Assembly (NCBI GenBank): GCA_009783605.1
Contig: WRDE01000178.1
Span: 1 to 5,223 of the forward strand
Origin: Oscillospiraceae bacterium
GTDB lineage: Bacteria; Bacillota; Clostridia; Oscillospirales; Acutalibacteraceae
Reading direction: 5' to 3'
Length of the DNA stretch: 5,223 bases
Below the pieces are notes generated by a model. That model did no database searches, was not told the origin of the DNA, and saw nothing but the letters and a program-made list of their open reading frames with translations. Position 1 is the stretch's first letter, and each line of letters opens with the position of its first letter. This document shows, piece by piece, positions 1 to 5,221 of this stretch. Position numbers and translations under genes: made by a program.

Positions 1-5
1 TCTGG

Positions 6-11
6 TATACT
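6..11 (+). promoter_or_regulatory. Candidate -10 element for the PLP-enzyme gene
   Basis: TATACT matches the sigma-A -10 consensus TATAAT at five of six positions and lies about 48 nt before the chosen start codon. That would give a leader of roughly 40 nt. The -35 region would fall before the window begins, so it cannot be checked. A second -10-like string, TAAAAT at 13-18, is an alternative. The same 8-mer GGTATACT also appears in the malQ promoter region on the other strand. Confidence 0.35.
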
Positions 12-45
12 GTAAAATAGTTTATTAACTTAACTTTTGTTCTTT

Positions 46-51
46 GAGGAG
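46..51 (+). promoter_or_regulatory. Ribosome-binding site fixing the start of the PLP-enzyme gene
   Basis: GAGGAG lies 7 nt before the ATG at 59, which is ideal spacing. The in-frame TTG at 44 overlaps this site and so cannot use it, which decides the start in favour of ATG 59. Confidence 0.8.
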
Positions 52-58
52 ATTGGCT

Positions 59-1327
59 ATGAGTGAGAAAACCTTTATTCCGGGGCAGATCAACTGCGAC
101 GATTATAAGCAATCGGATTTTATCCGCAACGACGGGACAGGCCTCTTCGATTACGCGGACTATTTCGCCGAGTTTGTCGCCGACGCCGCGTCGAAGGGGT
201 ATATGGTCTACGGCCACCCGCTGACCGGCGCGCCGGGGGCCACCTTCCCGGTACGCAACAATTATACCGGCGAGGAACGGGAATTTCTCAACTTCTGCTC
301 TTATAACTATCTCGGCTATTCCCTCGCTCCGGAGGTGATCGGCGCGGTGCAGGAGACGGTCGGGCGCTATGGAACCGGCGCGGTTTCGGCGCCGATGCTG
401 AGCGGCTATTACGATATGACGGCGAAATTAGAGCAGGCGATTTCGGGCTTTAAGAAAAAGGAAGCCGCCGTCATCTTCCAGACCGGCTACGGCACCAACC
501 TCGGCACCATCTCGGCACTGCTCCGTCCGGGCGATGTGGCGGTGCTGGATATCCTCGCCCACGCCTCGATCTATGACGGGGTGAAGATGTCGGGGGCCGA
601 CCTGAAGATGTTCTCGCATAACAATGTCAAATCGCTGGAACGGGTGCTCAAATCGCTGGAGGGCCGCCGGATATTGGTCTGCGTCGAGGGGGTCTACAGC
701 ATGGACGGCGATATCGCCGACCTGGCCAATATCGTGGAGGTCAGCAAACGCTACGGCGCGAAGATATTGATAGATGAAGCCCACTCGTCGCTGATTTTCG
801 GCGAAAACGGCCGCGGCGTCGCCGAGCTTTTCGGGGTGGAGGATCAGATCGACCTCACCATCGGCACCTTTTCCAAGGCCTTCGGCGCCATCGGCGGTTT
901 CTGCGCCGGCGAGCGCAATTTGGTGGCTTTTGTCAAGATGAACGCGCGGCCGCATATCTTCTCCTGCTCGATGGCGCCCCATACCGCCGCCGGCCTCTGC
1001 AAGGTGCTGGAGCTGTATCCCGCCGACGGCAAAGCCCGCCGGGAAAAGCTCTGGGACAACGCCCGGTATATGTTAGGGCAGCTGAAAGACGCCGGGTTCG
1101 ACACCGGCGAGACCGAATCCCAGATCATCCCGGTCATGGTCGGCGACGACAACCGGCTGCGGGAGATCAGCAAGCGGATCTTCGCCCGCGGGCTGTATAC
1201 CGGCATCGTCACCTACCCGGCGGTATCCAGTAAACGCACCCGCCTGCGGCTGTCGGTCACGGCGATGCATGACAAGGAGCAGATGGATCAGGCGGTGGAG
1301 ATACTCAAGGAGAGTTTTCGAGATTAA
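59..1327 (+). CDS. Alpha-oxoamine synthase family PLP enzyme (BioF/KBL/serine palmitoyltransferase-like)
   Basis: This is a 422-residue fold-type I PLP enzyme. Members of the family condense an amino acid with an acyl thioester, with loss of CO2, to give an alpha-amino ketone; the known types are 8-amino-7-oxononanoate synthase, glycine C-acetyltransferase, serine palmitoyltransferase and 5-aminolevulinate synthase. Visible landmarks are LNFCSYNYLGYS (about residues 77-88), a GTGAVSAPMLSG segment (about 105-116), His168 in AHAS, which corresponds to the His that stacks on the PLP ring, Asp239 and His242 in IDEAH, and the Schiff-base Lys273 in GTFSKAFGAIGG. About 75 residues precede the core, longer than in BioF or KBL, and the SAPxLSG segment looks more like serine palmitoyltransferase relatives. 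No biotin or threonine-degradation gene is adjacent, so the substrate is unknown. The stop lies 4 nt before the ferredoxin start. All six Cys codons are TGC. The family is confident; the specific product is not. Confidence 0.85.
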   Translation: MSEKTFIPGQINCDDYKQSDFIRNDGTGLFDYADYFAEFVADAASKGYMVYGHPLTGAPGATFPVRNNYTGEEREFLNFCSYNYLGYSLAPEVIGAVQETVGRYGTGAVSAPMLSGYYDMTAKLEQAISGFKKKEAAVIFQTGYGTNLGTISALLRPGDVAVLDILAHASIYDGVKMSGADLKMFSHNNVKSLERVLKSLEGRRILVCVEGVYSMDGDIADLANIVEVSKRYGAKILIDEAHSSLIFGENGRGVAELFGVEDQIDLTIGTFSKAFGAIGGFCAGERNLVAFVKMNARPHIFSCSMAPHTAAGLCKVLELYPADGKARREKLWDNARYMLGQLKDAGFDTGETESQIIPVMVGDDNRLREISKRIFARGLYTGIVTYPAVSSKRTRLRLSVTAMHDKEQMDQAVEILKESFRD

Positions 1328-1331
1328 GAAT

Positions 1332-1532
1332 ATGATGAATAACGTAAACGTTATGGTTGAAAGCTATGTCTGTACAGGCTGTACCAGATGTGTTCTGTTT
1401 TGCCCGTATGGGTACATTACTTTTCAAACAGGTGAATTGGGATTTCCTGTACCCCATATAGAAGAATGTAAACATTGCGGAGCGTGTATCAAAAGTTGTC
1501 CCTGGTCGGATGAATTCGACGAAGATGAATAA
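1332..1532 (+). CDS. Small 2[4Fe-4S] ferredoxin
   Basis: This 66-residue protein is a cytosolic electron carrier of the bacterial two-cluster ferredoxin type. It has two CxxCxxCxxxCP motifs, Cys14/17/20/24 and Cys46/49/52/56, and a very acidic tail (EFDEDE). It begins 4 nt after the PLP-enzyme stop. The start is uncertain: AAGGAGAG at 1307-1314 is 17 nt from ATG 1332, which is too far for a normal site, so translation may depend on coupling to the upstream gene; ATG 1335 is equally possible. By hand count its GC is about 40% (81 of 201), against roughly 60-65% in sampled upstream coding sequence. Six of its eight Cys codons are TGT, while the upstream gene uses only TGC. These differences suggest a separate origin. 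The segment also resembles the N-terminal ferredoxin module of larger F420-hydrogenase beta-subunit-like proteins, but I see no continuation after the stop. Its redox partner is unknown. Confidence 0.8.
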   Translation: MMNNVNVMVESYVCTGCTRCVLFCPYGYITFQTGELGFPVPHIEECKHCGACIKSCPWSDEFDEDE

Positions 1533-1578
1533 AAAATAACCACTCCTCCACCGGGAGAGAAAGACTAATAGCTTGCCA

Positions 1579-1592
1579 TAACTCCTCACTCT
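1579..1592 (+). repeat. TAACTCC-type repeat in the ilvN leader
   Basis: TAACTCC followed by the related TCACTCT lies just before the ilvN ribosome-binding site, in the 77-nt gap between the ferredoxin and ilvN. The string TAACTCCTCACTC matches TAACTCCTCATTC in the malQ leader at 12 of 13 positions, in the same orientation relative to the gene. The rest of the gap holds a weak 4-bp hairpin (1546-1549 with 1554-1557). I see no T-box sequence, no leader peptide rich in branched-chain residues and no clear terminator there. Confidence 0.5.
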
Positions 1593-1609
1593 ACAAAGGG
1601 GTTCCTCAG

Positions 1610-2113
1610 ATGAAATACACCCTGTCCGTCTTAGTCGAAAACCACCCCGGCGTCCTCTCGAAGGTCGCGGGGCTTTTTTCCCGCCGGGGATTCAATATCG
1701 ATTCGCTGGCGGTGGGGGAAACCGAGGTGTCGAATATCTCCCGGATGACCATTGTGGTGGACGGGGACGAATATATCGTCGAGCAGTTAGAAAAGCAGCT
1801 GAACAAGCTGATCCCGGTCATCAAGGTCAAGAAGATGAAGGCCGGCGAGTATATCTCCCGGACACTGTCGCTGCTCAAGGTGCAGGTGTTCGCCGACAAC
1901 CGGGCCGAGGTCATGAAGATCGCCGAGCTGATGGGAGCGCGGATCGTCGACGTCACCCGCGCCACCCTGACGCTGGAATTCACCGATACCGCCGAGCGCA
2001 CCGAGACATTAGAAACGCTGCTGCGGCCGTTCGGCGTCCGGGAAGCGGTGCGGACCGGCGTCATCGCCATCGAGAAGGGCGCGGATACTGCCAAAGCGGC
2101 GCAAAAGAATTAA
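1610..2113 (+). CDS. ilvN: Acetolactate synthase small (regulatory) subunit
   Basis: This 167-residue protein is the regulatory subunit of acetohydroxyacid synthase, the first common enzyme of valine, leucine and isoleucine synthesis. It activates the catalytic subunit IlvB and confers feedback inhibition by valine. An N-terminal ACT domain covers about residues 3-75 (VENHPGVLSKVAG, SRRGFNIDSLAVG), and the small-subunit C-terminal domain covers about 83-160. Asn11, Gly14 and Asn29 are present at the positions where changes in E. coli IlvH give valine resistance, so valine sensing is probably intact. The length is normal for the family. AAAGGGG at 1595-1601 lies 8 nt before the ATG and fixes the start. 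The catalytic ilvB, which normally sits directly upstream, is not in the window; a ferredoxin lies there instead. The stop is 26 nt before leuD, so the two are probably cotranscribed. The symbol ilvH would serve equally well. Confidence 0.95.
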   Translation: MKYTLSVLVENHPGVLSKVAGLFSRRGFNIDSLAVGETEVSNISRMTIVVDGDEYIVEQLEKQLNKLIPVIKVKKMKAGEYISRTLSLLKVQVFADNRAEVMKIAELMGARIVDVTRATLTLEFTDTAERTETLETLLRPFGVREAVRTGVIAIEKGADTAKAAQKN

Positions 2114-2124
2114 TGTATGATGAT

Positions 2125-2130
2125 AAGGAG
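2125..2130 (+). promoter_or_regulatory. Ribosome-binding site fixing the leuD start
   Basis: AAGGAG lies 9 nt before ATG 2140. An earlier in-frame ATG at 2113 overlaps the ilvN stop (TAATG), but it lies upstream of this site and would add nine residues (MYDDKEFKR) that are not typical of LeuD. ATG 2140 is therefore preferred. Confidence 0.75.
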
Positions 2131-2139
2131 TTTAAGCGG

Positions 2140-2631
2140 ATGACTGCGGCAGGTATGGCACATACATTTGGAAATCATGTTGATACCGACGTCATTGTCC
2201 CGGCCCGATACCTCAACACCGCCAATCCCGCCGAGCTGGCGGCCCATTGCATGGAGGATATCGACCCGGACTTTATCCGGCGGGTGAAGCCCGGCGACAT
2301 GATCGCCGCCGGATATAATTTTGGCTGCGGCTCCTCCCGGGAGCACGCGCCGATAGCGATCCGGGCCGCCGGCGTCTCCTGCGTGATCGCCGCCTCCTTC
2401 GCCCGGATTTTTTACCGCAACGCCATCAATATCGGTCTGCCGATCCTCGAATGCCCGGAAGCCGCCGCGGCCATCGCCGCCGGCGACGAGGTGGCGGTGG
2501 ATTTCGATACCGGCGTCATCCGGAATTTGACCAGCGGCGAACAGTATCAGGCCCAGCCGTTCCCGGCGTTTATCCAGAGTATCATTGAGAAGGGCGGATT
2601 GCTGGGGTCTATTGTGGAGAACATATCATGA
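2140..2631 (+). CDS. leuD: 3-isopropylmalate dehydratase small subunit
   Basis: This 163-residue protein is the swivel-domain subunit of isopropylmalate isomerase. With the Fe-S subunit LeuC it converts 2-isopropylmalate to 3-isopropylmalate in leucine synthesis. Signatures are the N-terminal VDTDVIVPARYL (about residues 14-25), the substrate-recognition loop GCGSSREHAP (62-71) and FYRNAINIGLPIL (91-103). The length matches the short LeuD type common in Bacillota and archaea, not the roughly 200-residue E. coli type. A homoaconitase or dimethylmalate-type small subunit cannot be excluded, since these share the fold and motifs; the ilvN neighbour favours leucine synthesis. The partner leuC is absent from the window, although it usually precedes leuD directly. 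The last four bases overlap the start of the cyclase-family gene (ATGA), which implies translational coupling. The first 20 or so codons are AT-richer than the remainder. Confidence 0.9.
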   Translation: MTAAGMAHTFGNHVDTDVIVPARYLNTANPAELAAHCMEDIDPDFIRRVKPGDMIAAGYNFGCGSSREHAPIAIRAAGVSCVIAASFARIFYRNAINIGLPILECPEAAAAIAAGDEVAVDFDTGVIRNLTSGEQYQAQPFPAFIQSIIEKGGLLGSIVENIS

Positions 2632-3251
2632 AACTCATCGACATCACCCGGGAGCTGACGGCGGCGCCGGTTTTTCCCGGCGACCGGGCGCCGGAGCTGG
2701 TCCGGGTCAAGCGGATGGAGAACGGCGACCTGTATAACCTGACCGAGCTGCGCTGCTGCCTCCACAACGGCACCCATGCCGACGCACCCCGGCATTTTTT
2801 CCCTGACGGCAGTACGGTGGATCAGATCGGGCTGCCGGTATGGTTCGGCGACTGTCTTGTGGCGGAAGCTGACGGGATCATGATGGGCGACGACGCCGAA
2901 AAATTGGCCGCGGACAATTCCCTGTCCGCGGGGGGCCGGCTGCTGCTCAAGGGAGACGTCTCCCTCAGCCCCAGCGCGGCGTTTGTGCTGTCCGGAACCG
3001 GCATCCAATTGTTGGGCGTCGAGGGGCAGTCGGTTGCCGCTCCGGAGCATGCCGTTCCGGTCCACCGCCAGCTGCTCGGCGCCGGTATGGTGCTGATAGA
3101 GGGGTTGGATCTGTCGGCGGCGGAGCCCGGGCGCTACACCCTGATCGCCTTCCCGCTGCTGCTGGCCGGCTGCGAAGGGGCGCCGGTCCGGGCGGTACTG
3201 GCCCGGCGGGAGGAGCTGGATCTGGTGGAGAGCTTTTTGAAAAACCGGTAA
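2628..3251 (+). CDS. Cyclase-family metal-dependent hydrolase (kynurenine formamidase-like)
   Basis: This 207-residue protein belongs to the cyclase family (Pfam PF04199), whose known members include bacterial kynurenine formamidase KynB and isatin hydrolase; they hydrolyse amide or lactam bonds with a bound metal such as zinc or manganese. The hallmark HxGTHxDxPxHF motif is read here as HNGTHADAPRHF, with His46, His50, Asp52 and His56. A second conserved block has His146 (PVHRQLLGAG) and Glu158 (VLIEGLDL), the expected further catalytic or metal residues. The protein opens with the usual IDITRELTAAPVFPGD and has no signal peptide, so it is cytoplasmic. Its ATG overlaps the leuD stop by 4 nt. 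No tryptophan-catabolism genes are nearby, so kynurenine as substrate is not supported; the coupling to leuD could mean a role near amino acid metabolism, but that is inference. Confidence 0.85.
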   Translation: MKLIDITRELTAAPVFPGDRAPELVRVKRMENGDLYNLTELRCCLHNGTHADAPRHFFPDGSTVDQIGLPVWFGDCLVAEADGIMMGDDAEKLAADNSLSAGGRLLLKGDVSLSPSAAFVLSGTGIQLLGVEGQSVAAPEHAVPVHRQLLGAGMVLIEGLDLSAAEPGRYTLIAFPLLLAGCEGAPVRAVLARREELDLVESFLKNR

Positions 3252-3260
3252 AACTTACCG
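3246..3260. other. 15-bp palindrome holding both convergent stop codons
   Basis: CGGTAA-AAC-TTACCG is a perfect 6-bp inverted repeat with a 3-nt loop. The left TAA (3249-3251) ends the cyclase gene and the complement of the right TTA (3255-3257) ends malQ. It could act as a small bidirectional hairpin, but it is short and has no T-tract on either side, so it is not a convincing intrinsic terminator. Part of the symmetry arises because both genes end in CGG TAA. Confidence 0.5.
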
Positions 3261-4775
3261 CTCTCGTCCGAACACAACCCCCATCTCCCGTATCCGTTCG
3301 GCCAAATCTGCCGTGATCTGCCCCGGCAGCAGCCGCCATTGCCAGTTGCCGCCGATAGTCGACGGGGTATTGATCCGCGCCGCGCCGCCTAACCCCAAAA
3401 AATCCTGCATCTGGATCACCGCCACATCCGCCACGCTGGCATAGACCGCCCGCAGCATCGCCTCCGGTAGTTTATCTTCTTCTGCGCCCAGATAATGCTG
3501 GGCGTATTGTTTTTCTTCCGGCGGCGCGGCGGCCGCGTACCCGGCCAGCGTATCGTTGTCGTGGGTGCCGCCGTAGGCGAAGCACAGCGGCCGGTAGTGG
3601 TGGGGCAGGTTGTTGTTGTCGGCGCCGGTGAATCCGAACTGCAGCACCTTCATCCCCGGCAGCCGGTGCCGGTCCCGCAGGGCGGTCACCTTTTCGGTCA
3701 GCACCCCCAGATCCTCGGCGATAATTGCAGGAACTGCGGTTCCTGCAGGAACCGTCGTTCCTGCGGCGGCGCCGACCGCCTCCCGCAGCGCGGTAATCAG
3801 CGCGTCCCCCGGCCCCTCCCGCCATTCACCGGTCAGCGCGTCCTTGGCGTCGGCGGAGATGGCGTAGTAGTTGGCGATACCGATAAAATGGTCGATCCGG
3901 ATCAGGTCATACAGCCCCGCCATCCGCGCCATCCGCCGCCGCCACCAGCCGAAATCATCCGCCGCCATCGTCTCCCAGTCATAGAGCGGGTTGCCCCAGA
4001 GCTGGCCGGTCGCCGAAAAATAATCCGGCGGCACCCCGGCCACTAACGTCGGATTATGGTGCTCATCGGTCAAAAATTGCTTGGCGTTGCCCCAGAGGTC
4101 CGCCGAATCGGTCGCCGCGTAAATCGGAATATCTCCGATTATGGCGATGCCCTTTTCCGCGGCATACCGCCGGACCGCCTGCCACTGGAGCGAGAAGATA
4201 AATTGTATGAACCGGTAAAATCCCAGGGTTTCGGCCAGCTCCGCCGCCGCGTCCGCCAGCTCTTCCGATTGATACAGCCGCAGCGGCTCCGGCCATGCGC
4301 TCCACGGCTCGCCGTTATATTTTTCCTTCAACGCCATAAACAGGCAGTAATCCTCCAACCAATGGCCCTGCTCACGGCAAAAATCGGCATATCGCTTATC
4401 CGGCCGGAACCGCGAGAAGGCGCAGCGCAGCACCGGCAGCCGGTTTTTATACAGGATCCCGTAATCCACCGCGGCGGGATCATCGCCCCAGTCCAATCCG
4501 CTGTATTCCGCCCGCTCTAACAGCCCCGCCGCCGCCAGCTCGTCCAGATCAATCAGATAGGGGTTGCCGGCGAAGGCGGAAAAACACTGATAGGGCGAAT
4601 CGCCGTAGCCGGTGGGGCCCAACGGCAGCACCTGCCAGTACCGCTGGCCGGCGGCGGCCAGAAAATCGATAAAATCCCGGGCAGCCTGCCCGAAAGCGCC
4701 GACCCCCCAGCGGGAAGGCAGCGCCGTCACCGGCAGCAGGATGCCGGCGGAGCGGGATAAATGTGGTTGGGTCAT
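3255..4775 (-). CDS. malQ: 4-alpha-glucanotransferase (amylomaltase, GH77)
   Basis: This 506-residue cytoplasmic enzyme transfers alpha-1,4-glucan segments between maltodextrins, in maltodextrin or glycogen turnover. The GH77 fold is clear: GILLPVTALPSRWGVG near the N-terminus, GDSPYQCFSAFAGNPYLIDL (about residues 58-77), GDIPIYAATDSADLWGN, VAGVPPDYFSATGQLWGNPLYDW, the nucleophile Asp295 in RIDHF, the acid/base Glu354 in AEDLG, and Asp406 in GTHDND. After RIDHF it reads IGIANYY where many relatives have RGFxxYW; I believe this variant is common in Bacillota. ATG 4775 is chosen because AAAGGA at 4789-4784 lies 8 nt before it, whereas ATG 4784 (adding MFA) overlaps that site. A 12-residue repeated segment (338-349, AGTTVP AGTAVP) encoded by tandem palindromes looks like an insertion just before the acid/base strand. 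The gene is convergent with the preceding run, with 3 bp between stops, and has its own promoter. Confidence 0.95.
   Translation of the reverse strand: MTQPHLSRSAGILLPVTALPSRWGVGAFGQAARDFIDFLAAAGQRYWQVLPLGPTGYGDSPYQCFSAFAGNPYLIDLDELAAAGLLERAEYSGLDWGDDPAAVDYGILYKNRLPVLRCAFSRFRPDKRYADFCREQGHWLEDYCLFMALKEKYNGEPWSAWPEPLRLYQSEELADAAAELAETLGFYRFIQFIFSLQWQAVRRYAAEKGIAIIGDIPIYAATDSADLWGNAKQFLTDEHHNPTLVAGVPPDYFSATGQLWGNPLYDWETMAADDFGWWRRRMARMAGLYDLIRIDHFIGIANYYAISADAKDALTGEWREGPGDALITALREAVGAAAGTTVPAGTAVPAIIAEDLGVLTEKVTALRDRHRLPGMKVLQFGFTGADNNNLPHHYRPLCFAYGGTHDNDTLAGYAAAAPPEEKQYAQHYLGAEEDKLPEAMLRAVYASVADVAVIQMQDFLGLGGAARINTPSTIGGNWQWRLLPGQITADLAERIREMGVVFGRER
3727..3764. repeat. Tandem pair of perfect 20-bp palindromes inside malQ
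   Basis: Two copies of GCAGGAAC-N4-GTTCCTGC lie at 3727-3746 and 3745-3764, sharing two bases, so the period is 18 bp. The 8-bp arms are perfect in both copies; only the 4-nt centres differ (TGCG and CGTC). Because 18 bp is six codons, malQ stays in frame and gains the repeated hexapeptide AGTxVP at residues 338-349. I found no other copy in the window. The pattern suggests a small dispersed palindromic repeat that has expanded within a coding region. Confidence 0.85.
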
Positions 4776-4783
4776 GGCGAACA

Positions 4784-4789
4784 TCCTTT
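4784..4789 (-). promoter_or_regulatory. Ribosome-binding site fixing the malQ start
   Basis: On the - strand AAAGGA lies 8 nt before ATG 4775. The upstream in-frame ATG at 4784 shares its first base with this site, so it has no usable ribosome-binding site of its own. Confidence 0.7.
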
Positions 4790-4790
4790 T

Positions 4791-4818
4791 TGAGTTAGGA
4801 ATGAGGAGTTAGGAGTTA
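4791..4818 (-). repeat. Four-unit 7-bp tandem repeat in the malQ leader
   Basis: Read on the malQ strand, the units are TAACTCC, TAACTCC, TCATTCC and TAACTCA, giving 28 bp between the proposed -10 element and the ribosome-binding site. The mRNA would carry repeated CUCCU/UCCU strings, complementary to Shine-Dalgarno sequences. UCCU (complement of 4797-4800) could pair with the AGGA of the malQ site across a 9-nt loop. The repeat is clear; a regulatory role is inference. It may instead be a slippage-prone simple repeat. Confidence 0.75.
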
Positions 4819-4846
4819 GTATACCATAAGACGGGTGGTAAATCCA
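4818..4846 (-). promoter_or_regulatory. Candidate malQ promoter
   Basis: On the - strand TATACT (complement of 4818-4823) is a five-of-six match to the -10 consensus. It lies 17 nt downstream of TGGATT (complement of 4841-4846), a weak three-of-six match to TTGACA. Transcription would start near 4811, leaving a leader of about 35 nt formed mostly by the 7-bp repeats. Its -10 overlaps the first repeat unit. Confidence 0.45.
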
Positions 4847-4885
4847 GTTTTCGGGATTCATCTGCCAGTGCAAACGCATACGAAA

Positions 4886-5116
4886 TCAATACAAACCAAT
4901 CACCCTAAGCGCATAATTAAAATCATAGGCGCATTTCAGCCTTTTCGCTCGCATGCTGCGGTTGGATGATGTGTCTCTTTTCATGAGCAGCAAGGCCTGT
5001 TTTCGGAGGATATTGAGATTTTCGGCAGCATTTTGTGTTCCGGCATGGCAATCATCTTCACGAAACGTCACATCCAACATCCAATGCAGCTGATTTTCAA
5101 TAGACTTCCTCGGGAA
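4886..5116 (-). pseudogene. C-terminal remnant of an ISAs1-family transposase
   Basis: About 76 residues can be read in frame from 5116 down to a TGA at 4886-4888; an in-frame TAA at 5117-5119 closes the frame on the N-terminal side. The text matches what I know of the C-terminal end of ISAs1-family DDE transposases: SIENQLHWMLDVTFREDD, then AAENLNILRKQALLLMKRD, then KRLKCAYDFNYAL. The Glu in IEN is probably the third acidic residue of the DDE triad. A complete protein of this family is roughly 370-400 residues, so about four fifths is missing, including the other two catalytic Asp residues. Upstream of SIEN the expected HW is replaced by RK and similarity stops, so the break lies near 5105-5116, next to the hairpin element. 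I could not find a recognisable IS terminal inverted repeat between 4820 and 4885. ATG 5080 could in theory start a 64-residue peptide, but there is no reason to think it is functional. Confidence 0.75.
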
Positions 5117-5141
5117 TTAAGCGTGAGCGGATAAACGAAGA

Positions 5142-5221
5142 TTTTTTTCGTCCCGCAAGGAAAAAAGCGCAGGAATAATTTGTTTATTACGAGCATTTTT
5201 GACGCAGCGGGACGGAAAAAA
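5142..5221. repeat. Long nested hairpin, possible edge of a dispersed palindromic element
   Basis: Bases 5142-5156 pair with 5207-5221 in a 15-bp stem (14 Watson-Crick pairs and one G-T), including CGTCCCGC/GCGGGACG flanked by T and A runs. Inside it, 5161-5170 pairs with 5191-5200 with two mismatches, and 5174-5178 (AATAA) pairs with 5184-5188 (TTATT) around a 5-nt loop. The nested symmetry over 80 bases suggests a MITE- or REP-like element or a structured RNA. It lies directly beside the broken end of the transposase remnant. The T/A-rich arms could also serve as a bidirectional terminator. The window ends 2 bases after the stem, so the element may be incomplete. Confidence 0.6.

Noticed and set aside
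428..982. 184-residue open frame on the - strand opposite the PLP-enzyme gene
   Set aside because: It lies wholly antisense to a gene with clear catalytic motifs, has no recognisable domain, and is the kind of open frame expected in GC-rich coding sequence.
1332..1532. Ferredoxin gene as the broken N-terminus of a larger F420-hydrogenase beta-like protein
   Set aside because: The stop is followed by non-coding sequence with stops and no later fragment of such a protein. The 66-residue length and acidic tail fit a complete small ferredoxin, though a truncation cannot be fully excluded.
1533..1609. Possible T-box, attenuator or leader peptide before ilvN
   Set aside because: There is no T-box GGTGGTACCGCG-like sequence, no leader peptide rich in Leu, Val or Ile (the only short frame reads MNKK), and only a 4-bp hairpin.
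2547..3065. 172-residue open frame on the - strand opposite leuD and the cyclase gene
   Set aside because: It is antisense to two well-supported overlapping genes and has no recognisable domain.
3727..3764. CRISPR-like array
   Set aside because: There are only two short palindromic units sharing two bases, no spacers, and the sequence is coding within malQ.
3495..4046. 183-residue open frame on the + strand opposite malQ
   Set aside because: It is antisense to conserved GH77 motifs, rich in Arg, Val and Pro from high-GC shadow coding, and has no family resemblance.
4820..4885. Terminal inverted repeat of the ISAs1 remnant
   Set aside because: No sequence here matches the IS end type I would expect, and no partner end is in the window.
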